Shown here one piece after another: positions 17,363 through 25,444 of a stretch of 64,000 bases of DNA. The position numbers and the translations under genes were made by a program. The stretch comes from Streptomyces coeruleorubidus (GTDB taxonomy: Bacteria > Actinomycetota > Actinomycetes > Streptomycetales > Streptomycetaceae): positions 2,914,001 through 2,978,000 of the forward strand of contig NZ_CP118527.1 in NCBI RefSeq assembly GCF_028885415.1, given 5' to 3'. The first letter of the stretch is position 1. Each line of letters opens with the position of its first letter. The notes below the pieces were generated by a model, which made no database searches, was not told where the DNA came from, and worked only from the letters and a program-made list of their open reading frames with translations.

Positions 17363-19939
17363 TTGGGGCGGGGGCTGCGGCGCTTTCTCCTTCTGATGTT
17401 CACGACAGCGCTGCTGTGCATGATGCTCAGCGCGACCGCCCGGGCGGCGGACGACGGCTGCCACGCCGAACAGCTGAAGACAGCCCGTGTCACCGCATCG
17501 GTCCGCCTCAAGCACGAGGGCGAGGACTACAGCAGGGCCGAGGGCCGCCTCACGGTGAAGGTGCCCAAGTCGTGGCGCCTGGCGGCGGATCTGCTGCTGA
17601 ACGGGGACACGGAGCGGTACCGGACTGCGATGCGGTGTCTGCTGCGCGATCCCGGCGCTCCTTTCCAGTACCGGGACACGGAGGGACGCGCGCATCCGCC
17701 GCGGGTGACGGTCCAGAAGAAATGGATGACGGTCGAGCATCGCGTCACCACGTGGGTCATCAATCTGCAGGACCGGGACTTCGGGCCCTGGCGCATCACT
17801 GAGGGCAACCGCCTGTGGACCCTGGAGTTGGTACGCCCTCCCGCACTGGAGAAGGCCTGGTGGCAGGAGGTGACCGTCGATCTGGGCGGGCGCGCCGCGC
17901 GGCGCGTCTCCCCGGCGCCGGACACCGGCTCCACGCACAGGCTGACCTGGGGCGCACAGAAGGCGGGAGGAAAGCCGCCCGAGGTGCGGGTTCTCCTTCA
18001 GCCGCCGGCGACCAAGGCCACGGCCGCGCGATGGGGCCAGATCCCCTGGTACGCGATGGACCGGCTGGCCTGGCTGCCCTTCGACGCGGTGATCCTTGCC
18101 TTGCTCCTGTCCGTGGTGCGCGCGGTGCGGGACGAGCCCGTCTCCTCGCCGCCCACCGACGCGGAGGAACACACGGTCCGCAATCTGCTGCACATGGGCT
18201 GGCTGGCGTTCGCGGTCACCGTCACCCAATACGTCACCAACGTGTTCCTGGAGCACATCGACGGTCTCGTCGTCGTGCTCCTCACGGGCCTGGCGGTGTG
18301 CGCCTTCGGCAGGCCCGGACGGGTCGCGGTCGCGCTCGTCGTCGCCGCCGCCGGTTACGTCGCCGCCGTGGTGTGCCGTCCTGACTGGTTCGCGCTGCCC
18401 TCCGGTCTGGAACTCGACTGGGCGGACGCCCCGGATGCGGTGCGGTGGTTCCGGGACGAGGGAGGCATGTACGCGTTCGTCTCGGCCTGCGCCTGCGTCG
18501 TCTTCGTCTGGCTGGTGGGCATCGTCTCCTCCCTGATGCGGCTGTGGCGGGCCTGCGACGCCACGGCTGCGGTGTCGTCCCGCGGACGCTTCCCGCTCAG
18601 CGTCCTGGGCGTGCTCATCTTCGTGTCGGCGGCTCTCCCGGCGGCGAGCGTGTGGACCGCGCAGAACGCGTGGGAAAGCCGGAGCTGGCTCAGCCGGCGC
18701 ACCGCGGACGAGGACTACGGGCTGTGGCATGTGGCGTCGCTCTTCAACGACGACGTCCGCTGGTTCCCCGAGGCGTGGGTGGACTGGTTCAGCATGGAGT
18801 ACTTCTGGTGGTGGGGCCCGTCCCTGGCGATCGTGGCCGTGCTGCGCGCCCGGCACAGGGCGGCGGCTGAGCCGGCCGTGCTCCCGTCGCCGGCGGAGGT
18901 ACGGACCCTGAAGGCGTTCTTCGTGGTCGCGGTCGCGCCGCTCGTCGGCTGGTACGCCGGTGTCCCGCTTCCCCTGCCGCCGCTGCTGGCGCTCTGGCTC
19001 GCGCTGACCGCGCTGCTGGCCTTCGGCGCCAGGCGCTCGGTCCTGTACCGGGAGCTGCTGCCCGGTGTCCGGGTGCACGAGGTGGTCAGGGAGTTCGACA
19101 GGCGGCGGCTCCTCAAGGCGGCCCGGCGCCACCGCGAGCTGCACGCGCAGCTGCGCCGCGTCGAGCAGGGCCAGCAGGACGGTCAGCGGGCCGAGTTGGA
19201 GCACGAGCTGGACCGGCTGAACCGGCTGCCGCACCCGTCCCCTCCCCCCGGCCTCCCCAACACCTGGGTCCGGCTGCCGCACTCCGCGGGGCCGGTGGAG
19301 CTGGCCCTGGCCTGGGGGCCGCGCACGACCTGGTGGGGCAACGCCTGCCGGGCCGCGTACTTCGCCACGCTGGCCTCGGTGCCGACGGCCGGCGTACTGC
19401 TCTGGGCCGAACATGTCAGGGGGACGCTGTGGACCGACAAGTTCGTGGAGCGCTTCGGGTTCGTCGACACGGTGGCGTCCCTGATGAGCATGGGGATCAC
19501 CTGGGCGGGCGCCGGGTTCACGCTGGGCGCCCTGTGGCGCGTACTGCCCGGCCGTCGCGGTCCCGTGCGGGCGTTCTGGCTGTCCCTCGTGTACGCGGTC
19601 CCCGCCTTCGTGCACTGGATCGGTGTCCGGCTCGTCGACCAGCCCTTCGACACCTGGGCGCTCAACGTCAGCCTCACGCTGCTCGTCCTCACCGTGACCG
19701 GGGTCGCGATGGACATCGACACCTTCCGCAGAGAGGGGCACTACTGGCCCACCAAGGCGGGCCTGCTGCTGTCGGTGTACCAATGGCGTACGGCCTCGCT
19801 CCAAGTGGCGTTCCTCGTGGCCCAGGTCGTGGCACTGGTGACCATCTGGCAGCAGCTCAAGGGGGCTGAGCCGATGGTGCTGATCGAGCGGGACCCCAGC
19901 GAGGGCGTCGGCGGCGGTGGTTCCGGGAGCGCGCCCTGA
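17363..19939 (+). CDS. Large polytopic membrane protein with signal peptide (possibly DUF6185)
   Basis: 858 aa from a TTG with a strong AGGGGGG ribosome site; starting at the ATG at 17396 would remove the basic part of the signal peptide. Order: signal peptide ending ATARA, an extracytoplasmic beta-rich domain (about residues 29-235) with Trp-rich segments, then about 12-14 membrane helices interrupted near residues 560-650 by a charged coiled-coil loop (ELHAQLRRVEQGQQDGQRAELEHELDRL), and a Gly-rich tail. I think this corresponds to the streptomycete DUF6185 family but cannot verify it. No transporter or enzyme motif is recognised. Confidence 0.75.
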   Translation: MGRGLRRFLLLMFTTALLCMMLSATARAADDGCHAEQLKTARVTASVRLKHEGEDYSRAEGRLTVKVPKSWRLAADLLLNGDTERYRTAMRCLLRDPGAPFQYRDTEGRAHPPRVTVQKKWMTVEHRVTTWVINLQDRDFGPWRITEGNRLWTLELVRPPALEKAWWQEVTVDLGGRAARRVSPAPDTGSTHRLTWGAQKAGGKPPEVRVLLQPPATKATAARWGQIPWYAMDRLAWLPFDAVILALLLSVVRAVRDEPVSSPPTDAEEHTVRNLLHMGWLAFAVTVTQYVTNVFLEHIDGLVVVLLTGLAVCAFGRPGRVAVALVVAAAGYVAAVVCRPDWFALPSGLELDWADAPDAVRWFRDEGGMYAFVSACACVVFVWLVGIVSSLMRLWRACDATAAVSSRGRFPLSVLGVLIFVSAALPAASVWTAQNAWESRSWLSRRTADEDYGLWHVASLFNDDVRWFPEAWVDWFSMEYFWWWGPSLAIVAVLRARHRAAAEPAVLPSPAEVRTLKAFFVVAVAPLVGWYAGVPLPLPPLLALWLALTALLAFGARRSVLYRELLPGVRVHEVVREFDRRRLLKAARRHRELHAQLRRVEQGQQDGQRAELEHELDRLNRLPHPSPPPGLPNTWVRLPHSAGPVELALAWGPRTTWWGNACRAAYFATLASVPTAGVLLWAEHVRGTLWTDKFVERFGFVDTVASLMSMGITWAGAGFTLGALWRVLPGRRGPVRAFWLSLVYAVPAFVHWIGVRLVDQPFDTWALNVSLTLLVLTVTGVAMDIDTFRREGHYWPTKAGLLLSVYQWRTASLQVAFLVAQVVALVTIWQQLKGAEPMVLIERDPSEGVGGGGSGSAP

Positions 19940-20025
19940 CCGCGAAGGCCTTGGGGGCGTCGCAGGGCAGGCGGGACTTTGCCGACACCCCCTAAGGGTT
20001 TATCCGGCACTTGGCGGGCAACCCG

Positions 20026-20325
20026 ATGGACATGTCCCCTCGATATCGCAATGGTGCGAATCAGGCCGGCACGATCATCGCGGTCGTGGCCGACATCATG
20101 GCCCTCATCCTGGGCCTGTGGATTCTGATGTACCTGCTGGACGCGAACCGGGCGAACGACTTCGTCCAGTTCATCCACGACGCGGCCCGCTGGCTGGCGG
20201 GTTGGTCCCACGACCTCTTCACGTTCGACGAGGCCTGGGCCCGAGTGGTCGCCGGCTACGGCCTGGCAGCGGTGGTCTACCTGTTCGTGGGCCACGCGAT
20301 CGCCAATCGCGCACATCGGCACTGA
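20026..20325 (+). CDS. Small two-helix membrane protein
   Basis: About 99 aa. Two hydrophobic helices (IIAVVADIMALILGLWILMYLL and VVAGYGLAAVVYLFVGHAI) flank an amphipathic segment with a conserved-looking FVQFIHDAARWLAGWSHDLF. Starts at TTG 20011, ATG 20026 and ATG 20032 are possible; no strong ribosome site decides. Comparable small membrane proteins are widespread in Streptomyces without assigned role. Confidence 0.65.
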   Translation: MDMSPRYRNGANQAGTIIAVVADIMALILGLWILMYLLDANRANDFVQFIHDAARWLAGWSHDLFTFDEAWARVVAGYGLAAVVYLFVGHAIANRAHRH

Positions 20326-20340
20326 CAACCACCCGAGCTC

Positions 20341-21411
20341 CTAGGCGCAGCAGTCCGACTCCAGCCCCCCAGGCAGGCCCTCGCCGCCGAAGACCCGGCA
20401 CGTGGCCTCATGACCCCCCAGCGCGGCGACGGCCAGCAGCAGCGACCCCGCCGTCCACGTCGTCAACTCGCGCGGCCAGATCGCCTTGTCCTCGAAGACG
20501 TACCCCGTCCAGTACAGGCCGCTGGCCGGATCGCGCAGGTGCTGGATCGACTGGAGGACCTCCAGCGCGCGGTCCGACTCCCCCATCGCCCAGAGCGCCA
20601 GCGCCAGTTCCGCGGACTCGCCCCCTGTCACCCACGGGTTGGGGACCACGCACCGAACCCCCAGTCCCGGGACGACGAACCGGTCCCAGTCGTCCTCTAT
20701 GCGGGCCTTGGCCTCCGCACCGGTCAGGGCGCCGCCGAGCACGGGGTAGTACCAGTCCATCGAGTAACGGTTCTTGTCGAGGAACCGCTCCGGATGCCGG
20801 CGTATCGCGTGCCGCAGCGCGCCCGCCGCCAACTCCCAGTCCGGCTGCGCCTCTTCCCGCTGCTCGGCGATCGCCAGCGCGCACCGCAGGGCGTGGTGGA
20901 TGGAGGAGCTGCCCGTGAGCAGGGCGTCCGCCGTGTCCGTGCCGTCGTCGTCGCGCCGCCAGCCGATCTGCCCGCCCGGCTGCTGCAGGCGCAGCACGAA
21001 CTCCACCGCCGCGTACACCGCCGGCCACATCCGCTCCAGGAACGTGTCGTCGCCGGTGGAGAGGTAGTGGTGCCAGACGCCGACGGCTATGTAGGCGACG
21101 AAGTTGGTCTCCCGGCCCCGGTCGGTGACGTCGGCGAAGTCCCCGTCCGCATAGGCCGCGTACCAGGAGCCGTCCTCGTTCTGGTGCCGGGCCAGCCACA
21201 GGTAGGCCCGTTCGGCGGCCTCGTGTTCACCGGCCGCGTCGAGGGCCATCGCGGCCTCGACGTGGTCCCACGGGTCGAGGTGGTGTCCCCGGAACCACGG
21301 GATCGCGCCGTCCTCGCGCTGCACGGCGAGGATGCCGGCGACGGTCGCGGCGGCCTGCCCGGCGGTCAGGACCCCGGGCAGGACCAGATGTTCCGTCCGG
21401 GGAGTCGTCAC
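20341..21411 (-). CDS. Prenyltransferase/glycosidase-like alpha/alpha-barrel protein
   Basis: 356 aa from a GTG that overlaps the stop of the upstream methyltransferase. The repeats fit a six-hairpin alpha/alpha toroid: QREDGAIPWFRGHHLDPWDHVEAAMAL, ARHQNEDGSWYAAYADG, NFVAYIAVGVWHHYLSTGDDTFLERMWP, VTGGESAELALALWAMG. These segments resemble bacterial prenyltransferase-like and six-hairpin glycosidase folds; no DxDD cyclase motif is evident. It is the last gene of a GT4-methyltransferase-barrel operon. Function unknown; glycan trimming or binding of a lipid-linked sugar fits the neighbours, as inference only. Confidence 0.7.
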   Translation of the reverse strand: MTTPRTEHLVLPGVLTAGQAAATVAGILAVQREDGAIPWFRGHHLDPWDHVEAAMALDAAGEHEAAERAYLWLARHQNEDGSWYAAYADGDFADVTDRGRETNFVAYIAVGVWHHYLSTGDDTFLERMWPAVYAAVEFVLRLQQPGGQIGWRRDDDGTDTADALLTGSSSIHHALRCALAIAEQREEAQPDWELAAGALRHAIRRHPERFLDKNRYSMDWYYPVLGGALTGAEAKARIEDDWDRFVVPGLGVRCVVPNPWVTGGESAELALALWAMGESDRALEVLQSIQHLRDPASGLYWTGYVFEDKAIWPRELTTWTAGSLLLAVAALGGHEATCRVFGGEGLPGGLESDCCA

Positions 21412-22157
21412 CGGGCGTCCGCCCCGGTGTCGGAAAGACGCGGCAGGTGCGGCTTGGTCGCGTACGCCACGAAGCTCTTGCCGATCAGCGGGTTCAGCGC
21501 CTGCTCCGCGACCCGGGTGGCCAGCGGTCTCTTCATGATGTCCCAGACCAGGAGCTTGTGGTACGCCCGCACCGGCAGCGCCTTGTCGTTGTCGACGCCG
21601 AAGGCGCACTTCAGCCACCAGTACGGGGAGTGCAGGGCGTGGGCGTGGTGCGTGCCGTACGGCTCCAGCCCGGCCTCGCGGATCTTCTCGAGCAGCTCGT
21701 CCGCCTTGTAGATGCGGATGTGGCCGCCCTCGACCTCGTGGTAGGCGTCGGACAGGGTCCAGCAGACCTTCTCGGGGCCGTAGCGCGGGACGGTGACGGC
21801 GATGCGCCCGCCGGGCCTCAGCACGCGCACCATCTCCGCGAGGACGCCCTTGTCGTCCGGGATGTGCTCCATCACCTCGGAGATGATCACGACGTCGAAG
21901 GACTCGTCGGGGAAGGGCAGGGCGAGGGCGTCGCCCTCCATGGCCGTGGCGGTGGCGCCCTCGGGGGCCTCGCCGGCCTCCTTCATCGCCGCGAACCACT
22001 TGGCGACCTCGCGGATCTCCTCGGCGTTCTGGTCCAGCGCCACTACCTGCGCGCCGCGCCGATAGCACTCGAAGGCGTGCCGGCCGGCACCGCAGCCGAG
22101 ATCCAGGACTCGGTCGCCCGGGGCGAGCGGGAACCGGGAGAAGTCGACGGTCAGCAC
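21408..22157 (-). CDS. Class I SAM-dependent methyltransferase
   Basis: 249 aa from GTG. Motif I is RVLDLGCGAGRHAFECYRRG (about residues 16-35), followed by VVALDQNAEEI, the motif II region DESFDVVIISEVMEHIPDD and motif III LRPGGRIAVTVPR, which is the UbiE/Methyltransf_11 pattern. Its start overlaps the stop of the upstream glycosyltransferase by 7 bases and its stop overlaps the next start by 3, so all three proteins are made together. It probably methylates the same glycosylated product; substrate unknown. Confidence 0.9.
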   Translation of the reverse strand: MLTVDFSRFPLAPGDRVLDLGCGAGRHAFECYRRGAQVVALDQNAEEIREVAKWFAAMKEAGEAPEGATATAMEGDALALPFPDESFDVVIISEVMEHIPDDKGVLAEMVRVLRPGGRIAVTVPRYGPEKVCWTLSDAYHEVEGGHIRIYKADELLEKIREAGLEPYGTHHAHALHSPYWWLKCAFGVDNDKALPVRAYHKLLVWDIMKRPLATRVAEQALNPLIGKSFVAYATKPHLPRLSDTGADAR

Positions 22158-23845
22158 GTGGCCCTGCTTTCGGAGTTGACGCCTTCTACATCTGTGGTGG
22201 CTGCGGAGACAGCACCTGCGGGAGCCGCGGAACGGCCGGAGGCCAGGGACGCCGGCTGGTCGACGCCCGCTGCGGGGCGGCCGGAAGCCGGGGCCGCCGA
22301 GCGGTCGCCGTCCACCGCGGAGCCGCCGGAAACAAGGGAGGCGGAGTCAACGCCCGCTGCGGAGCGGTCGGAAACCACAGACGCACCGCCGCCGGAAACC
22401 ACAGACTCACCGCCGCCGGAAACCACGGCCCCCGAGCGGTCACCGCCCACCACGGAGTCGGCAGAACCCAGGGACCCCGAGCGGTCACCGCCCACCGCGG
22501 AACCGCCGGAGGCCGGGGGCGTCGAGCGGCCCTCGGCGTCACCCCCGGCGCGGGCGATCGCCTCGCGGTACCGCGCCACCGTGCCCTCCGCCGCCCTGGC
22601 CCAGGTGAAGTGCCGCAGGACCCGTTCCCGCCCGGCCGCTCCGAGCCGCGCACGCAACTCCGCGTCGCCCAGCAGGCGGCCCAGCCCGGCCGCCAGTGCC
22701 TGCGAGTCGCCCGGCGGCACCGCCAGGCAGGTCTCCCCGTCCCGGCCGGCGACCTCGGGGATCGCGCCGCCGGTCGTGGCGAGCAGGGGCGTCCCGGTCG
22801 CCATGGCCTCGGCGGCCGGCAGCGAGAAGCCCTCGTAGAGCGACGGTACGCACGCGACCTGTGCCGAGCGCACGAGGTCGACGAGTTCCGCGTCGGAGAT
22901 GCCCTTGACGAACTCGACGGCGCCGTCGAGGCCGTACCGCTCCATCGCCTGGGCGACGGGTCCTTCGGCCGGACGCTTGCCGACGACGACGAGGTGGGCG
23001 CCGGGGTGCTCGGTACGTACCTTGGCGAGCGCCTCGACGAGATGGACGAGGCCCTTCAGCGGCACGTCCGCGCTGGACGTCGTCACGATCCGCCCCGGCA
23101 CGACCGGCACGGACGGGTCCGGCGAGAACAGGTCGGTGTCGGCGCCGATGTGGACCACGTGGATGCGGTCCTGGCGTACGCCGAGGTGGTCGACGATCTC
23201 CTGGCGGGACGTGCCGGAGACGGTGAGCACGGACGGCAGCCGCCGCGCGACGCGCTTCTGCATGCGCGTGAAGGCGTACCAGCGCCGCACGGAGAAGCGC
23301 CGCTGCCAGCCCTGGGCCGCGTCCAGCTCCAACTGCCGGTCCACGGTGATGGGGTGGTGGATCGTGGTCACCAGGGGCGCGCCCACGTCTCCCAGCAATC
23401 CGTACCCGAGCGTCTGGTTGTCGTGGACGACGTCGAACTCGCCGCGGCGGGCACGCAGATGGCGGCGGGCGCGCAGCGAGAACGTCAGTGGTTCGGGGAA
23501 GCCGCCGGTCCACATGGTCGCGACTTCGAGCGCGTCGATCCAGTCGCGGTACTCGTCACGCTTCGGCGTGCGGAAGGGATCCGGCTGGCGGTAGAGGTCG
23601 AGGCTGGGCAGCTCGGTGAGGCTCAGTCCGTCGTAGCCCTCGTCGAGCACGGGATACGGCTGTGCGCCGATGACCTCGACCCGGTGGCCGAGGCGGGCCA
23701 GTTCGCGTGAGAGGTGCCGGACGTAGACGCCCTGACCGCCGCAGAACGGGTTCCCTTTATAGGTGAGGAGCGCGATGTCGAGCGGTCGCAAGCCGTCGGC
23801 CGCGGGGTCCTCCGGAGCCCCGGCCTCGCTGGCCTCAGCGGTCAC
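22151..23845 (-). CDS. GT4-family glycosyltransferase with long repetitive C-terminal tail
   Basis: 564 aa from GTG. The first 425 residues are a GT-B fold: acceptor half beginning LLTYKGNPFCGGQGVYVRHL, then VVHIGADTDLFSP, the donor half VVVGKRPAEG, and the nucleotide-sugar motif CVPSLYEGFSLPAAEAMATG (E-x7-E). Residues of about 430-550 are a Ser/Gly/Ala/Val/Asp tail of degenerate repeats (GGSAVGGDRS, ASGRPAAGVDQ) not seen in usual GT4 enzymes. It heads a coupled operon with a methyltransferase and an alpha/alpha-barrel protein. The KstR-type operator at 23900 lies 55 bases upstream, shared with the divergent kstR gene. Confidence 0.9.
   Translation of the reverse strand: MTAEASEAGAPEDPAADGLRPLDIALLTYKGNPFCGGQGVYVRHLSRELARLGHRVEVIGAQPYPVLDEGYDGLSLTELPSLDLYRQPDPFRTPKRDEYRDWIDALEVATMWTGGFPEPLTFSLRARRHLRARRGEFDVVHDNQTLGYGLLGDVGAPLVTTIHHPITVDRQLELDAAQGWQRRFSVRRWYAFTRMQKRVARRLPSVLTVSGTSRQEIVDHLGVRQDRIHVVHIGADTDLFSPDPSVPVVPGRIVTTSSADVPLKGLVHLVEALAKVRTEHPGAHLVVVGKRPAEGPVAQAMERYGLDGAVEFVKGISDAELVDLVRSAQVACVPSLYEGFSLPAAEAMATGTPLLATTGGAIPEVAGRDGETCLAVPPGDSQALAAGLGRLLGDAELRARLGAAGRERVLRHFTWARAAEGTVARYREAIARAGGDAEGRSTPPASGGSAVGGDRSGSLGSADSVVGGDRSGAVVSGGGESVVSGGGASVVSDRSAAGVDSASLVSGGSAVDGDRSAAPASGRPAAGVDQPASLASGRSAAPAGAVSAATTDVEGVNSESRATC
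22215..22560 (-). repeat. Degenerate coding repeat in glycosyltransferase tail
   Basis: Within the 3' end of the GT4 gene, short units built around GGDRSG, SGGG, AAGVD and ASGR recur with loose spacing of about 13-20 codons. On DNA the plus strand shows recurring CCGGAAACCA and GAGCGGTCACCGCC blocks. Such tracts expand and contract by slippage. Confidence 0.6.
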
Positions 23846-23899
23846 TCTCGGCCCCCTTCTCCCTGCTCCGTCCCGCGAGATTACGCCGGGACGCTAATC

Positions 23900-23913
23900 T
23901 AGAACAAGTTTCA
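23900..23913. promoter_or_regulatory. KstR-type operator in the kstR promoter region
   Basis: TAGAACAAGTTTCA satisfies every fixed base of TnnAACnnGTTnnA. It lies between the divergent glycosyltransferase and kstR genes, about 145 bases before the chosen kstR ATG. KstR is known to autoregulate in mycobacteria, so an operator here is the expected arrangement. Confidence 0.75.
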
Positions 23914-24056
23914 GACTTGATCGTCCGGAGGCTCTGAATCTACCGGCAGGTAGGGGCGCTGTGACCAGTGGATCAGGTGATTCACGCCACGGCCGGTGCC
24001 GTGCCATGCTGTCTGATCACTCGTCCTCACGGACGGTCACGGAACGGGACCGGACC

Positions 24057-24719
24057 ATGCCCGCGGAAGCCAAGGTGAGCGCCAAGGTGAACAAGGTGGC
24101 CAAGGTGGATGCCAGCGCCGCAGCCTCCGCCTCCCCGCCCCTGACGGAGCGGCAGGAGGCCCGCCGTCGCCGCATCCTGCACGCGAGCGCGCAGCTGGCC
24201 AGCCGGGGCGGTTTCGACGCCGTGCAGATGCGCGAGGTCGCGGAGTCCTCGCAGGTGGCGCTCGGCACCCTGTACCGCTACTTCCCCTCCAAGATCCATC
24301 TGCTGGTCGCCACCATGCAGGACCAGCTGGAGCACATGCACGGCACGCTGCGGAAGAAGCCCCCGCAGGGCGAGACGGCGGCCGAGCGGGTCGCGGAGAC
24401 GTTGATGCGGGCCTTTCGCGCCCTCCAGCGCGAACCGCATCTGGCCGACGCGATGGTCCGCGCGCTCACCTTCGCCGACCGCAGTGTGAGCCCGGAGGTC
24501 GATCAGGTCTCGCGGCAGACGACGGCGATCATCCTGGACGCGATGGGGCTGGAACACCCCACTGCGGAGCAGCTGTCGGCGGTCCGGGTCATCGAGCACA
24601 CCTGGCACTCGGCCCTCATCACCTGGCTGTCCGGCCGCGCCTCCATCGCCCAGGTCAAGATCGACATCGAGACGGTGTGCCGCCTGATCGACCTGACGGC
24701 GCCGGACGCACATGGATGA
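24057..24719 (+). CDS. kstR: TetR-family repressor, KstR homologue
   Basis: 220 aa. The helix-turn-helix region RRRRILHASAQLASRGGFD, AVQMREVAESSQVALGTLYRYFPSKIHLLVA closely resembles M. tuberculosis KstR (Rv3574), including AVQM, VA-GTLYRYFPSK and HLLV. The ligand-binding half also matches (ALQREPHLADAMVRALTFAD, SPEVDQV, HSALITWLSGRAS). KstR represses cholesterol-catabolism genes and is released by sterol-derived CoA thioesters. The N-terminal 30 residues (Ala/Lys/Val-rich) are extra; in-frame starts at 23961 and 24006 cannot be excluded because no strong ribosome site is visible. Matching operators occur at its own promoter and at two other loci here. Confidence 0.88.
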   Translation: MPAEAKVSAKVNKVAKVDASAAASASPPLTERQEARRRRILHASAQLASRGGFDAVQMREVAESSQVALGTLYRYFPSKIHLLVATMQDQLEHMHGTLRKKPPQGETAAERVAETLMRAFRALQREPHLADAMVRALTFADRSVSPEVDQVSRQTTAIILDAMGLEHPTAEQLSAVRVIEHTWHSALITWLSGRASIAQVKIDIETVCRLIDLTAPDAHG

Positions 24720-24722
24720 CCT

Positions 24723-24901
24723 ACGAGACGGGTTCCCTTCGCCGGCATGGTCCGGATCAGGTTATGGGGGTCGCCTTCCGGTCGCCTGGCCTTTCGACCC
24801 TGCGACCTTCCGGCCTCTCAGCCCTACCGTCGCAGTCGGCACCGGCGGAAGCCGGAGCTTCCAGCCAAAGTCGGCTACTCCGGTCGGACTCCCTCACTCG
24901 T
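24723..24901 (-). ncRNA. TPP riboswitch, antisense to kstR
   Basis: Reading the minus strand, the thiamine-pyrophosphate (THI-box) elements appear in the right order: GGCTGAGAGG (24823-24814), ACCTGATCCGG (24762-24752) and CCGGCGAAGGGA (24745-24734). P1 is ACGAG (24901-24897) with CTCGT (24727-24723). The 5' P3 strand AGTCCGACC pairs with GGTAGGGCT across a long inserted arm. The RNA points toward lower coordinates, but the next sequence there is the 3' end of kstR in antisense, not a thiamine gene. It fills most of the 373-base gap between kstR and the GYD gene. Confidence 0.88.
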
Positions 24902-24911
24902 CCCGTAGGCC

Positions 24912-24941
24912 TATATCCAGATTAGAACTTCTGTCCGCCAA
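24912..24941 (-). promoter_or_regulatory. Candidate promoter of the TPP riboswitch RNA
   Basis: On the minus strand TTGGCG (24941-24936) and GATATA (24917-24912) are separated by 18 bases. A start point about 7 bases later would fall near 24905, just before the riboswitch P1 stem at 24901. Spacing and fit support a housekeeping-type promoter; not proven. Confidence 0.55.
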
Positions 24942-25092
24942 GAAAAGCCCCTGTGCGGGATTTTTTACCTAAATGTCCCGAGTAGCCCATACGGCCCTGC
25001 TTGAGGCCCCCGTCGCCGCGACGAGACCCCGATCCGGAAGGAACATGAGGGAGTCAGAGTGACTTATCGGGCAGAAGTGAAAGGGCAATCCC

Positions 25093-25413
25093 ATGCCGAA
25101 GTACCTCTTCAAGGTGAAGCTGACCCCGGACGGGCTGAAGGGTCTGCTCAAGGAAGGCGGGAGCGCGCGGCGTGACGTCGTCGGGCGCATGATCGAAGGC
25201 CTCGGGGGCCGGGTCGAGACGATGTACTGGGCCTTCGGCGAGGACGACGTCTACGTCACGGCGGAGCTGCCGGGCAACACCTCCGCCGCGGCCTTGGGCA
25301 TGGTCGTCTCGGCGGCCGGCGGGGTCCGCACGAGCACGGTCGTCCTGCTGTCGGCCGAAGAGGTCGACGAGGCCGTCCGGCAGCAGGTGGACTACCGGGC
25401 ACCCGGCGCCTGA
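25093..25413 (+). CDS. GYD domain protein
   Basis: 106 aa dimeric-barrel-like small protein. The pattern KYLFKVKLTPDGLKGLLKEGG...MIEGLGGRVETMYWAFGEDDVYVTAEL fits the GYD domain family (normally GxYD; here GEDDVYV), found as stand-alone proteins in many actinobacteria. No enzymatic role is established for the family. It is convergent with the ferredoxin gene. The 330 bases upstream hold the divergent TPP riboswitch, so its promoter probably lies between 24960 and 25080. Confidence 0.8.
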   Translation: MPKYLFKVKLTPDGLKGLLKEGGSARRDVVGRMIEGLGGRVETMYWAFGEDDVYVTAELPGNTSAAALGMVVSAAGGVRTSTVVLLSAEEVDEAVRQQVDYRAPGA

Positions 25414-25444
25414 CGGGCCCTCCGCCTGATCCAGACGACAGGCC

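Noticed and set aside
19981..20026. Possible small regulatory RNA or promoter around TAAGGGTTTATCC
   Set aside because: Short A+T-rich patch without paired structure or clear -35/-10 spacing.
22200..22560. Repeat-rich tract considered as a CRISPR array
   Set aside because: Units are degenerate, of varying length, in coding frame, and without unique spacers or cas genes.
24027..24713. Minus-strand open frame starting 10 bases after the TPP riboswitch
   Set aside because: Composition (Arg, His, Gln, Gly) is that of an antisense shadow of kstR; kept only as an alternative in the riboswitch finding.
24943..24968. C-rich/G-rich hairpin followed by six T, possible terminator after kstR
   Set aside because: The stem is only 3-4 pairs and the site coincides with the upstream side of the candidate riboswitch promoter; not strong enough to annotate.
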